Assembly: GCF_014655955.1 (NCBI RefSeq)
Contig: NZ_BNBO01000036.1
Location: 1 to 64,000 of the forward strand
Origin: Kitasatospora indigofera
Lineage (GTDB): Bacteria; Actinomycetota; Actinomycetes; Streptomycetales; Streptomycetaceae
DNA length: 64,000 nt
Direction: 5' to 3'
Part shown: piece after piece, positions 7,217 to 14,493 of the stretch
How positions within the stretch are numbered: the first letter of the stretch is position 1
How the letters are laid out: every line of letters begins with the position of its first letter
Made by a program: the position numbers and the translations under genes
Notes under the pieces: generated by a model
What the model was told of the DNA's origin: nothing
Database searches by the model: none
What the model saw: the letters and a program-made list of their open reading frames with translations, nothing else

Positions 7217-8170
7217 TCAGGCCGGCCGCCACGGGCGGAGCTTCTCCGGGTTGCGCACGGCCCAGATGTGGGTGATCCGGTCGTCGTCGGCGACCTCGAA
7301 GGCGAACACCGTCTCGACCCGCCCCTCGGACTCGGCCACCAGGCCCGGCTGCCCGTTGACCGTGCGCTCGGAGATCGTCCGGGGCGGCGAGAACCGGGCG
7401 ATCGTCAGGTAGAGGCGGGCGATCCGCTCAGCACCCTCGATCGGCAGCAGGTGGGCGACGGCCCGGCCGCCACCGTCGGCGAGCGCGGTGGCGCCCGGGT
7501 CGAGCAGGGCGACCAGGGCCTCGATGTCCTGCGCCTCCCAGGCCGTCCTGAACCGCCGCACGACGCTCGCCCGCCGGGCCGCGTCCGGGCTCGCCCCGGC
7601 CCGCGCGGCGGCGGCGCGGCGGCGGGCCGAGGACGCCAGCTGACGGCAGGCCGCCGGGCTGCGGCCCACGATCTCGGCCACCTCGGCGAAGGGGTAGCGG
7701 AAGACGTCGTGCAGCACGAACGCGACCCGCTCGGCCGGGGTCATCGCCTCGAACACCACCAGGAAGGCCATCGTCACCGACTCGTCGAGGGTGATCCGGT
7801 CGGCCGGATCCACGCCGGCCCCACCGCCCGCCCCGGCGGTCCACCCGGCCGGTGCGGGCAGCGGCTCCGGGATCCATGCACCGACGTAGGCCTCCCGCCG
7901 GGCGCGCGCCGAGCCGAGCAGGTTCAGGCAGATCCGGCCGGCCACCTTCGTCAGCCAGGCGCCCGGCGAGACGATGGCCGCCTGCTCCGCCGGGGACATC
8001 ACGTACCAGCGGGCGTAGGTCTCCTGGACGACGTCCTCCGCGTCGGCCAGCGACCCGAGCAGCCGGTAGGCGAGGTTGAGCAGCTGTCGCCGCTCGCCCG
8101 TCACCGCGCTCAGGCTCTGGTCCCGCTGCTCGTCCGCCTGCCGCGCTACCTGTTCCGACGGGGTGGTCAT
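7217..8170 (-). CDS. ECF41-family RNA polymerase sigma factor with SnoaL-like C-terminal domain
   Basis: A 317-residue sigma factor. Region 2 is at about 25-90 (LLNLAYRLLGSLADAEDVVQETYARW) and region 4 at about 130-185 (MTPAERVAFVLHDVFRYPFAEVAEIVGRS). A SnoaL-like fold runs from about 200 to the end. Two hallmarks of ECF41 are present: WIPEPL in the linker (99-104) and DGGGR in the extension (232-236). In ECF41 proteins the extension takes the place of an anti-sigma factor and tunes activity. The ATG at 8170 fits; the same frame stays open upstream but loses family similarity. The divergent region holds mirrored copies of an ECF41-like promoter, so it probably activates itself and the SnoaL-LUD gene opposite. 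Confidence 0.93.
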   Translation of the reverse strand: MTTPSEQVARQADEQRDQSLSAVTGERRQLLNLAYRLLGSLADAEDVVQETYARWYVMSPAEQAAIVSPGAWLTKVAGRICLNLLGSARARREAYVGAWIPEPLPAPAGWTAGAGGGAGVDPADRITLDESVTMAFLVVFEAMTPAERVAFVLHDVFRYPFAEVAEIVGRSPAACRQLASSARRRAAAARAGASPDAARRASVVRRFRTAWEAQDIEALVALLDPGATALADGGGRAVAHLLPIEGAERIARLYLTIARFSPPRTISERTVNGQPGLVAESEGRVETVFAFEVADDDRITHIWAVRNPEKLRPWRPA

Positions 8171-8209
8171 GGCTCTCCGGCTCCCTCGTTCGTCCGCTCC
8201 CACTGCTAC

Positions 8210-8274
8210 GACAACGCAGGGCGCCGGAATGTGAGGCCGGCACCCCGCCTCACATCCGGCGGGGCCGCGTTGTC
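8210..8274. promoter_or_regulatory. Mirrored divergent ECF41-type promoters
   Basis: Plus strand: CCTCACA at 8248-8254, 16 bases, TGTC at 8271-8274. Minus strand: CCTCACA at 8236-8230, 16 bases, TGTC at 8213-8210. The published ECF41 promoter consensus is TGTCACA, 16 bases, CGTC, so both copies share the TCACA core, the spacer and the GTC. The two promoters form a back-to-back inverted repeat with matching outer arms (CGACAACGC) and inner arms (ATGTGAGGC). Confidence 0.8.
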
Positions 8275-8323
8275 GGACAGGTGGACACGAGCACTTCATC
8301 CACCACAGGACAGGGAGCTCCGC

Positions 8324-9490
8324 ATGAACGACTTCCAGGAGATCGCCGACCGCGTCCGGATCGACGCGCTGCGCGGCGAGTTCACCGATGCGGCGATGAT
8401 GCGCGACCGCGACCGGCTCGCCGCGCTGTTCACCCTCGACGGCGCGCTGCGGATGCCCGACGGCGCGATCGAGTTCGTCGGCCGCGACGAGATCCGGACC
8501 GGCGGCGAACGCCTGCAGAGCCAATGGGACTTCTTCGTGCAGAACAGCCACCCGGGCACGATCCGGATCGACGGCGACGCCGCCACCGGTCGCACCTACA
8601 TGCACGAGGTCGCGCGTCTGCTCGACGGCCGCTCGGGCCTCAACTACGCGGTCTACCACGACACGTACCGCCGCACGCCGGAGGGCTGGAGGTTCACCGA
8701 GCGGGTCTACGAGATCCGGTACGCCGACAGCACCCCGCTGGCCGGCTCGGCGCCCGGCCGCGACGCCCGGGCGCACGACTTCGGCGGGGCCGGGCACAGC
8801 GGCGGGGCAGCGGGTGCCGGCACGGCGGACGCCGCCACCGGGGCGGCCGGCGCATTCGCGGCGCCGGTGCCCGCCCGGGCCGACGACTTCGCGGCACCAG
8901 CGTCCGCCGAACGGCTGGAGCGGGCAATCAAGGCGCTGCGGGCGAACGGCTTCGCCGCCGAACTGCTCGACGACGCGGCGGCGGCCAGGGCCCGGGTCGA
9001 GGAACTGATCCCCGCGGGCGCGGGCGTGTTCACCGGGGCCAGCGAGACGCTCCGGCTCTCCGGCATCGAGGCCGACATCGAGACGGGCGGCCGCTACCGG
9101 GCTCTGCGGCCACGTGTGCTGGCGATGGACCGCGCCACCGAGTCCGACCGGATCCGCCGGCTGGTGGCCACCCCCGACGTGCTGCTCGCCAGTGTCGCGG
9201 CGGTCACCGAGACCGGCTCGCTGGTCATCGCCTCGGGCAGCGGCAGCCAGCTGCCCGCCTCGGCCGGCGGCGCCGCGCGGGCGATCTGGGTCGTCGGGGC
9301 GCAGAAGCTGGTGCCCGACCTGGACACCGCACTGCGCCGGGTCGAGCGGCACGCCCTGCCGCTGGAGACCGTACGGGCCCAGGCGGTCTACGGGCGGCCC
9401 AGCGCCGTCAACCGGTTGCTCGTCCTCAACGCCGAACCGCAGCCCGGGCGCGGCACCGTCCTGCTGCTGCGCGAGGCGGTCGGGTTCTGA
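8324..9490 (+). CDS. SnoaL-like/LUD-domain fusion protein, probable ECF41 target
   Basis: A 388-residue protein with two unrelated domains. Residues 1-135 are SnoaL/NTF2-like (IDALRGEFTDAAMMRDRDRLAALFT, then RTYMHEVARLLDG and YHDTYRRTPEGWRFTERVYEIRY). Residues 136-190 are a Gly/Ala-rich linker. Residues 195-388 form a LUD domain as in LutC (PAGAGVFTGASETL, then LASVAAVTETGSLVIASGSGSQLPA and IWVVGAQKLVPDLDTALRR). LutC takes part in lactate oxidation, but isolated LUD proteins are mostly uncharacterised. CAGGGAG precedes the ATG. ECF41 neighbours are usually carboxymuconolactone decarboxylases or oxidoreductases, so this fusion is an unusual partner. The reaction is unknown. Confidence 0.85.
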   Translation: MNDFQEIADRVRIDALRGEFTDAAMMRDRDRLAALFTLDGALRMPDGAIEFVGRDEIRTGGERLQSQWDFFVQNSHPGTIRIDGDAATGRTYMHEVARLLDGRSGLNYAVYHDTYRRTPEGWRFTERVYEIRYADSTPLAGSAPGRDARAHDFGGAGHSGGAAGAGTADAATGAAGAFAAPVPARADDFAAPASAERLERAIKALRANGFAAELLDDAAAARARVEELIPAGAGVFTGASETLRLSGIEADIETGGRYRALRPRVLAMDRATESDRIRRLVATPDVLLASVAAVTETGSLVIASGSGSQLPASAGGAARAIWVVGAQKLVPDLDTALRRVERHALPLETVRAQAVYGRPSAVNRLLVLNAEPQPGRGTVLLLREAVGF

Positions 9491-9548
9491 CCTCCGGCGT
9501 GGTCGCGGCAGGGGGCAGGGGGACGCCGCGGGGGTGACGGGCGAACGC

Positions 9549-9600
9549 CGGCCCCGGCGCTCCCCCCACCCGCGTTCGGGTGGGGAGCACCGGGGCCGGG
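9549..9600. terminator. Long imperfect hairpin between convergent genes
   Basis: CGGCCCCGG and CCACCC pair with GGGTGG and CCGGGGCCG around a short loop at about 9571-9577. It serves the SnoaL-LUD gene and the convergent mannanase gene. Confidence 0.65.
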
Positions 9601-9616
9601 CCGCCAGGGGCGTCGC

Positions 9617-10939
9617 TCAGTGGTCCGCCGCGCTGCCGTGCACCACGCAGGAGCGGCTGTTCTCCCAGCCCCAGCCGTCACCGTCCGGGTCGGACGAGGC
9701 ACTCACGCAGTACGGGTACCCGTTCGGCGCCGTGGTCGACGTCGGGGAGGGCGACGCCGTGGGGGTGGTGTCCGCCGCGCTGCCGTGCACGACGCACGAG
9801 CGGCTGTTCTCCCAGCCCCAGCCGTCACCGTCCGGGTCGGACGAGGCACTCACGCAGTACGGGTACCCGTTCGGCGCCGTGGTCGACGTCGGGGAGGGCG
9901 ACGCGCTGGGAGAGCTGGTGGTGCTGCCGTAGACGGTGGCGGTCCTTGAGGTGCTGGAGATGCCGTTGCTGCCGTTGAAGAATCGGTTGCCCCAGCTGGT
10001 CAGCGAGTTCTTGTCGAACCCGTTGACCAGGTCGAGGTACTCGACGCCACTGCCGTTGCCGCTCCAGGACCAGCCGAGGTAGCCCACCTTGAGGGAGGTG
10101 GCGGTGGACATGATCGCGTCCTCGTCGGGGTTGCCGTCGCTGTGCATGTTGCCGAACTCGCCGACCACGATGGGGAGATGGTTGCTGACGAAGTAGTTCA
10201 GGTAGTCCTGCACCTCGGCGGCGGTGTCGTAGACCCCGTACATGTGGATCGAGAAGATGGTGTTGTGGTCCGGGTCCGACGCCAGCACAGTGGCGGCGTT
10301 GTTCCGCATCGTGCCGGACCAGTCCTGGCCCCAGTTCGGGGCGTCCGCCATCAGCGCGTGCTTGATCCCGGCATTGCGGAGCTTGCTGATCGCGCCCTTG
10401 GTGGAGCCGGTCCAGGCGCTGTAGTCGGTGTTGCCGAAGGGCTCGTTGCCGAGATTGATGACGACGTAGTTCTCCTGGCCCGCCAACGCGCTCTTGTTGT
10501 CGATCCAGAACTGCGCCGCCCGGTCGAGGGTCGTCGCGGCGCCGTCCTCGCCGTACCCGGTCGTGTCGTGCACCTCAAGCACGCAGATGAGCTTGCTCGA
10601 CCTGCACTGGCCGATCAGGGACGAGACCTCGGAGGTGGTCGTGCGGGTCCACCGGTCGCCGTTGCTGAGCACGATGCGGACCGTGTTGGCGCCCTTGGCC
10701 GCGATGTCGGCGATCGAGCTGGTTTGGCTCGGGTACCAGGCGTGCGCGTGGTTGACCCCGCGCATGACGAACTCGTTGCCGTTGGCCTCGTAGACGCGCC
10801 CGTTGCTGACGTGGATGCCGGAGGCGACGGCCTGGGCACTGCCGGCGGTGAGCCCGAACACGGAGACCAGCAGACCGAGGACGGCGGCGACTGCCGCGCC
10901 GACGGCCGTGAGCACCCTGCTGCTCGGCGGCTTTTCCAT
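9617..10939 (-). CDS. Secreted GH5 (subfamily 8-like) endo-beta-1,4-mannanase with two CBM10-like modules
   Basis: A 440-residue secreted enzyme that should cut the beta-1,4-mannan backbone. Residues 1-37 are a Sec signal ending in AQA. The GH5 barrel (about 41-335) starts GIHVSNGRVYEANGNEFVM and has GVNHAHAWYP, both typical of the Streptomyces ManA type. The acid/base Glu is in NLGNEPFG (E166) and the nucleophile in VVGEFGN (E261). Two Ser/Thr/Pro linkers each lead to a CBM10-like module (about 356-386 and 405-435) with YPYC and GWGWENSRSC. The modules are nearly identical in DNA. The ATG at 10939 has AGGAG just upstream. An operator and a predicted promoter lie at 11157-11206. Confidence 0.9.
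   Translation of the reverse strand: MEKPPSSRVLTAVGAAVAAVLGLLVSVFGLTAGSAQAVASGIHVSNGRVYEANGNEFVMRGVNHAHAWYPSQTSSIADIAAKGANTVRIVLSNGDRWTRTTTSEVSSLIGQCRSSKLICVLEVHDTTGYGEDGAATTLDRAAQFWIDNKSALAGQENYVVINLGNEPFGNTDYSAWTGSTKGAISKLRNAGIKHALMADAPNWGQDWSGTMRNNAATVLASDPDHNTIFSIHMYGVYDTAAEVQDYLNYFVSNHLPIVVGEFGNMHSDGNPDEDAIMSTATSLKVGYLGWSWSGNGSGVEYLDLVNGFDKNSLTSWGNRFFNGSNGISSTSRTATVYGSTTSSPSASPSPTSTTAPNGYPYCVSASSDPDGDGWGWENSRSCVVHGSAADTTPTASPSPTSTTAPNGYPYCVSASSDPDGDGWGWENSRSCVVHGSAADH
9624..9904. repeat. Tandem duplication of the CBM10-like module
   Basis: Bases 9624-9757 and 9771-9904 match over 134 bases with two mismatches, offset by exactly 147 bases (49 codons). The duplication adds one linker and one binding module in frame. 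Confidence 0.95.
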
Positions 10940-11156
10940 GATTCTCCTCAGGAGGGATGTGGGGGTGCGATCTGTCCGGGCGGTCGTCCCACGGGCTGCG
11001 GCCGACGGTCGACGCCGGCGGGGGCCAGCCGTGCGGGGAGCCGCGGGACGGACGGTGGCGCGTCCTCCCGCCCGAGGGTGGTGGCGAGGGGCCGGGCGAC
11101 GAGGTGGTGAGGCGTCGCGGGGCATCGGATGTCTGTCCGCACCGGAGCTGAGCGCG

Positions 11157-11206
11157 ATCCTGACACGCCGTTAGGGGCCGGTCAATACTTTTGCTTAACC
11201 GATTAA
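11157..11206 (-). promoter_or_regulatory. Promoter and operator of the GH5_8 mannanase gene
   Basis: On the minus strand TTGACC (11185-11180) and CAGGAT (11162-11157) are 17 bases apart. The LacI-type site TTAACCGATTAA at 11195-11206 lies 9 bases upstream of the -35. The predicted leader is about 210 bases. The exact 12-mer also occurs at 11551 and 18017. Confidence 0.65.
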
Positions 11207-11813
11207 TCTGCGCCGGAAGCGGAGCATCCATCGGGCATCCCTGCGGCCACGGCCCCGGCGGGCGGACTAGGCGGCCACCCCAGCGGCCGCCCCAGCGGCG
11301 CCGGACCGCACACCCGGACCCCCGACCGCACCCGCCGGCAGCCCCGCCGCAGCTGCGACTCCGTGCCGGAGCTTCATGAGTTCGCAGGTGGAAGCCTGTT
11401 CAGGCCAGGCAGGGTGGCGCACCCGGAGATTCGGACCGGCGATCCCGCCGGGGAACACGACCAGGGCCACCGGTGGCCTTCCGGCCCGGACGCCCGACCC
11501 GGCCCCGAGCGCTGGAACGGCCCGCCGTGACGGCGGGCCGAGGCATTCTGTTAACCGATTAATTAATGGAGGTCGCCCACCGGACGGCGAGTTGCCTGCG
11601 GCGTGGGACGGAACGGCGCGGGGGCGGGACGGAACGGCGCGGGGGCGGGACGGGGCAAAGTGCTGCCCGTCCCGCCCTCGTGCCCCGCCCCCGCGCCCCA
11701 TCCCCTCCCCGTCCCCGTCCCCATCCCCCGCCCCCGCGCCCGCGCCCGCGCCCGCCGGGCGGGGTACCGAGAGCGAGCGGCTCCGCCCTACCGCGGGTCG
11801 AAGGCCGGCTCGT
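11207..11813. other. Gene-free region with a second operator and simple repeats
   Basis: No credible gene. TTAACCGATTAA recurs at 11551-11562 and continues into AATTAA. A 21-bp unit (ACGGAACGGCGCGGGGGCGGG) repeats about 2.5 times at 11604-11657, followed by CCCCGTCC and CCCGCG runs to about 11755. The second operator is about 345 bases upstream of the first and could allow DNA looping; this is inference. Confidence 0.6.
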
Positions 11814-14216
11814 TCACGCCGGTTCGACGCAGAACAGGGCAGCGCGGGCGGCGTCCGCGTCGACGGAGCCGGCCCCGGTGACCCGGATCCGGACCTGCTC
11901 GCCCGCCAGCAGGGTCACCAGGCCGCGGTCCGCCGCCGCGGCCGGGGCGATGCGGTCGGCCTGCAGCAGCAGGTCGCGGAGCAGGGTGCGGGCGGTCACC
12001 ACCACGTCGACGGCGTCCTCGCCGCCGGTGACCGGCTCCACGCTCACCTCGAACTCCGGCTGCTGGTAGGCGAACACCCGGTCGATGACGGGGAAGTGCA
12101 GGGCGCGCAGCCCGTCCGCGTCGGCGACCAGGAACTCCTTGGCCGAGCCCTCCACCGGCCGCAGCGCCTGCGGCACGGCCAGCCGCACCACCGACCGGGC
12201 CGCGACCGTGACCGGCACCTCGGACTCGGCCGTGACGGCGCCGTCCGCGGACACCCTGCGCAGGGTGACGACGCTCTGCCAGGGCTCCGCCGCCTGGTTG
12301 ACCAGGGCGACCTCGGGCGCGGCGCCGTCGGCCCCCGGCTGCAGGGTCAGCAGGCGGTCGGCGTAGAGGCGGCGCAGCTCGTGGTAGAGCGGCTTGAGCC
12401 GGCCGTCGCCGTCGATCGCGGCCCAGGAGGAGACCGGCCAGCAGTCGTTGAGCTGCCAGACCACGGTGCCGGCGCAGCGCGGCCAGTGCGAGCGCCAGTG
12501 CTCGATGCCGGTGGCGATGGCGCGGGCCTGGACGACCTGGGTGAGGTAGTGCCAGCGGTCGAAGTCCCCGGGCGGCGCGAAGTGCCGCTCGACGCCGCGG
12601 TTCAGCTTGCCGTTGCCGTCCTCGGCCTTCTGGTGGTGCAGCATGCCGGGCGAGTCGGCGGCGAGGTCCTCGCCGGGCAGGGCCCGCAGCAGGGTGGCGT
12701 GGGCGGGCGGCGCCTGCCAGCCGAACTCGGAGACGAAGCGGGGGACGTTCGCGCGGTACTCGGTGTAGTCCTGGCGGTTCCAGACCTCCCACGAGTGGTG
12801 GGTGCCGTGGTCGGGGTCGTTGGGGTGGTGGTCCCAGGAGCCGGACCACGGGCTGCCGGCCGAGTAGGCGCGGGTGGGGTCGAGTTCGGCCACGATGCGC
12901 GGCAGTACCCCGAGGTAGTAGCCCTCGCCCCAGGAGTCGCCGGCCAGTTCGGGCTCCCAGCCCCAGTCGCGGAAGCCCCAGAGGTTCTCGTTGTTGCCGT
13001 TCCAGAGCACCAGGCTGGGGTGCGGCATCAGCCGGACGACGTTCTCGCGGGCCTCGGCCTCCACCTCGCCGCGCAGCGGCTGCTCCTCGGGGTAGGCGGC
13101 GCAGGCGAACAGGAAGTCCTGCCAGACCAGCAGGCCGAGTTCGTCGCAGGCGTCGTAGAAGGCCTCGTCCTCGTAGATGCCGCCGCCCCAGATCCGGATC
13201 AGGTCGATGTTGGCCTCGGCGGCCTGGGTGAGGCGGGTGCGGTAGCGCTCGGGGGTGACCCGGGTGACCAGGGTGTCGTCGGGGATCCAGTTGACGCCGC
13301 GGGCGAAGAGGCGTTCGCCGTTGACGACCAGGGTGAAGCCGGTGCCGTGCTCGTCGGCGGAGGTGTCGAGCTCGACGGTGCGGAAGCCGATCCGCCGGTG
13401 CCAGGTGTCGAGCGGGCCGGTGGCGTCGGCGAGGGTGAGGCCGAGGTCGTGCAGGGGCTGGTCGCCGTAGCCGCGGGGCCACCACAGGGCCGGGTCCGGC
13501 ACGTCGAGGGTCAGCACGGCCCGGTCGCCGTCCAGGACGGTCTCGGCCTCGGCGCCGGCGACGGTGGCGCGGGCGGTGAGCGGGCGTCCGGCGCCGGCGG
13601 CGGTGCGCTCGACGGTGAGGTGGATCTCGACCCGGCCGGTGCCGTCCTGGACGGTGACCAGCGGGCGGACCTGGGCGAGCCGGGCGGTGGACCAGTGCTC
13701 CAGGCGGGCGGGGCGCCAGATGCCGGAGGTGGGCAGGGTGGGGCCCCAGTCCCAGCCGAAGCTGCTGGCCATCTTGCGGATGTACTGGAACGGCTCCGGG
13801 TAGACGTTCGGGCGTTCGCCGGTGATCGCGCGGACCTCGGCGGCCTCCTGATAGGGGTTGGTGAAGTGCACGGCGAGGTCGCCGGCGAGGCCGGTGACGT
13901 CGAAGCGGTAGCTGCGGTGCATGTTGCGGGTGCGGCCCAGCTCGGTGGCGCCCAGGGTGATCCGGGCGGCGGTGTCCAGGCCGTCGAAGACGAGGTCGGT
14001 GCGCTCGTGCGGGCCGGTGCCGGCGAGGCGGGTGCTGTAGGTCCAGTCCCGGCGGCCGACCCAGGCCACCTCGTTCTCGTCGGTGCCGAGGTACGGGTCC
14101 GGGATCAGCCCGGCGGCCAGCAGGTCGGTGTGGACGCTGCCCGGGACCCGGGCGGGGAGCAGGGCCCCTTCGTGGTGCAGGCTCCAGCCCTGGTCCAGCT
14201 GGGTGACGTCCTTCAT
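11814..14216 (-). CDS. GH2 beta-mannosidase
   Basis: An 800-residue intracellular enzyme without signal peptide. It should remove mannose from the non-reducing end of imported manno-oligosaccharides. The N-terminal jelly-roll begins LDQGWSLHHEG and contains PGSVHTDLLAAGLIPDPY, a typical beta-mannosidase feature. The catalytic barrel has NWIPDDTL, IRIWGGGIYEDEAFYDACDE, the acid/base Glu in WNGNNEN (near 408) and the nucleophile Glu in VSEFGWQ (near 496). C-terminal Ig-like domains follow. The ATG at 14216 was chosen for the family start and a GGAG upstream. The neighbours are two mannanases and a sugar-binding protein. A promoter with an adjacent operator lies at 14266-14306. Confidence 0.93.
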   Translation of the reverse strand: MKDVTQLDQGWSLHHEGALLPARVPGSVHTDLLAAGLIPDPYLGTDENEVAWVGRRDWTYSTRLAGTGPHERTDLVFDGLDTAARITLGATELGRTRNMHRSYRFDVTGLAGDLAVHFTNPYQEAAEVRAITGERPNVYPEPFQYIRKMASSFGWDWGPTLPTSGIWRPARLEHWSTARLAQVRPLVTVQDGTGRVEIHLTVERTAAGAGRPLTARATVAGAEAETVLDGDRAVLTLDVPDPALWWPRGYGDQPLHDLGLTLADATGPLDTWHRRIGFRTVELDTSADEHGTGFTLVVNGERLFARGVNWIPDDTLVTRVTPERYRTRLTQAAEANIDLIRIWGGGIYEDEAFYDACDELGLLVWQDFLFACAAYPEEQPLRGEVEAEARENVVRLMPHPSLVLWNGNNENLWGFRDWGWEPELAGDSWGEGYYLGVLPRIVAELDPTRAYSAGSPWSGSWDHHPNDPDHGTHHSWEVWNRQDYTEYRANVPRFVSEFGWQAPPAHATLLRALPGEDLAADSPGMLHHQKAEDGNGKLNRGVERHFAPPGDFDRWHYLTQVVQARAIATGIEHWRSHWPRCAGTVVWQLNDCWPVSSWAAIDGDGRLKPLYHELRRLYADRLLTLQPGADGAAPEVALVNQAAEPWQSVVTLRRVSADGAVTAESEVPVTVAARSVVRLAVPQALRPVEGSAKEFLVADADGLRALHFPVIDRVFAYQQPEFEVSVEPVTGGEDAVDVVVTARTLLRDLLLQADRIAPAAAADRGLVTLLAGEQVRIRVTGAGSVDADAARAALFCVEPA

Positions 14217-14265
14217 GGTGCGGCTCCATTCGCGTTGACCGACCCGATCGGGTGTGGGCGGTGCA

Positions 14266-14306
14266 ACGCTAACCCGCTCGCCAGGGTCTGTCCATAAACC
14301 GGTTCT
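14266..14306 (-). promoter_or_regulatory. Promoter and operator of the beta-mannosidase gene
   Basis: Minus strand: TGGACA (14294-14289), 17 bases, TAGCGT (14271-14266). The operator TAAACCGGTTCT (14295-14306) touches the -35 directly. The predicted leader of about 45 bases contains a perfect palindrome ACCCGATCGGGT (14242-14253). Confidence 0.65.
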
Positions 14307-14399
14307 TCTCCCGGCATGGGCAACGGAAAGCACTCAATGGGCCGGTTCACGTGCGGATTCCCTCAACTCGTGCAACGGAGAGTAACATTTTGCCCCGCC

Positions 14400-14428
14400 G
14401 TGAACCACAGTGGTTTACCGGTTAGGCT
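14400..14428 (+). promoter_or_regulatory. Promoter of the first binding-protein gene with overlapping operator
   Basis: GTGAAC (14400-14405), 17 bases, TAGGCT (14423-14428). The operator TTTACCGGTTAG (14414-14425) covers the spacer and the -10, the classic place for repression. Confidence 0.55.
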
Positions 14429-14493
14429 CTCTCCTGGCATAGTTCCGGCAACCCGCGCGCATGCCGGGACAGACCTGGAAGGAGCCGACATCA

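Noticed and set aside
11376..14297. 973-codon plus-strand open frame opposite the beta-mannosidase gene
   Set aside because: It is the antisense shadow of a GC-rich gene; its product is Val/Gly/Arg low complexity without any domain, while the minus-strand frame has complete GH2 motifs.
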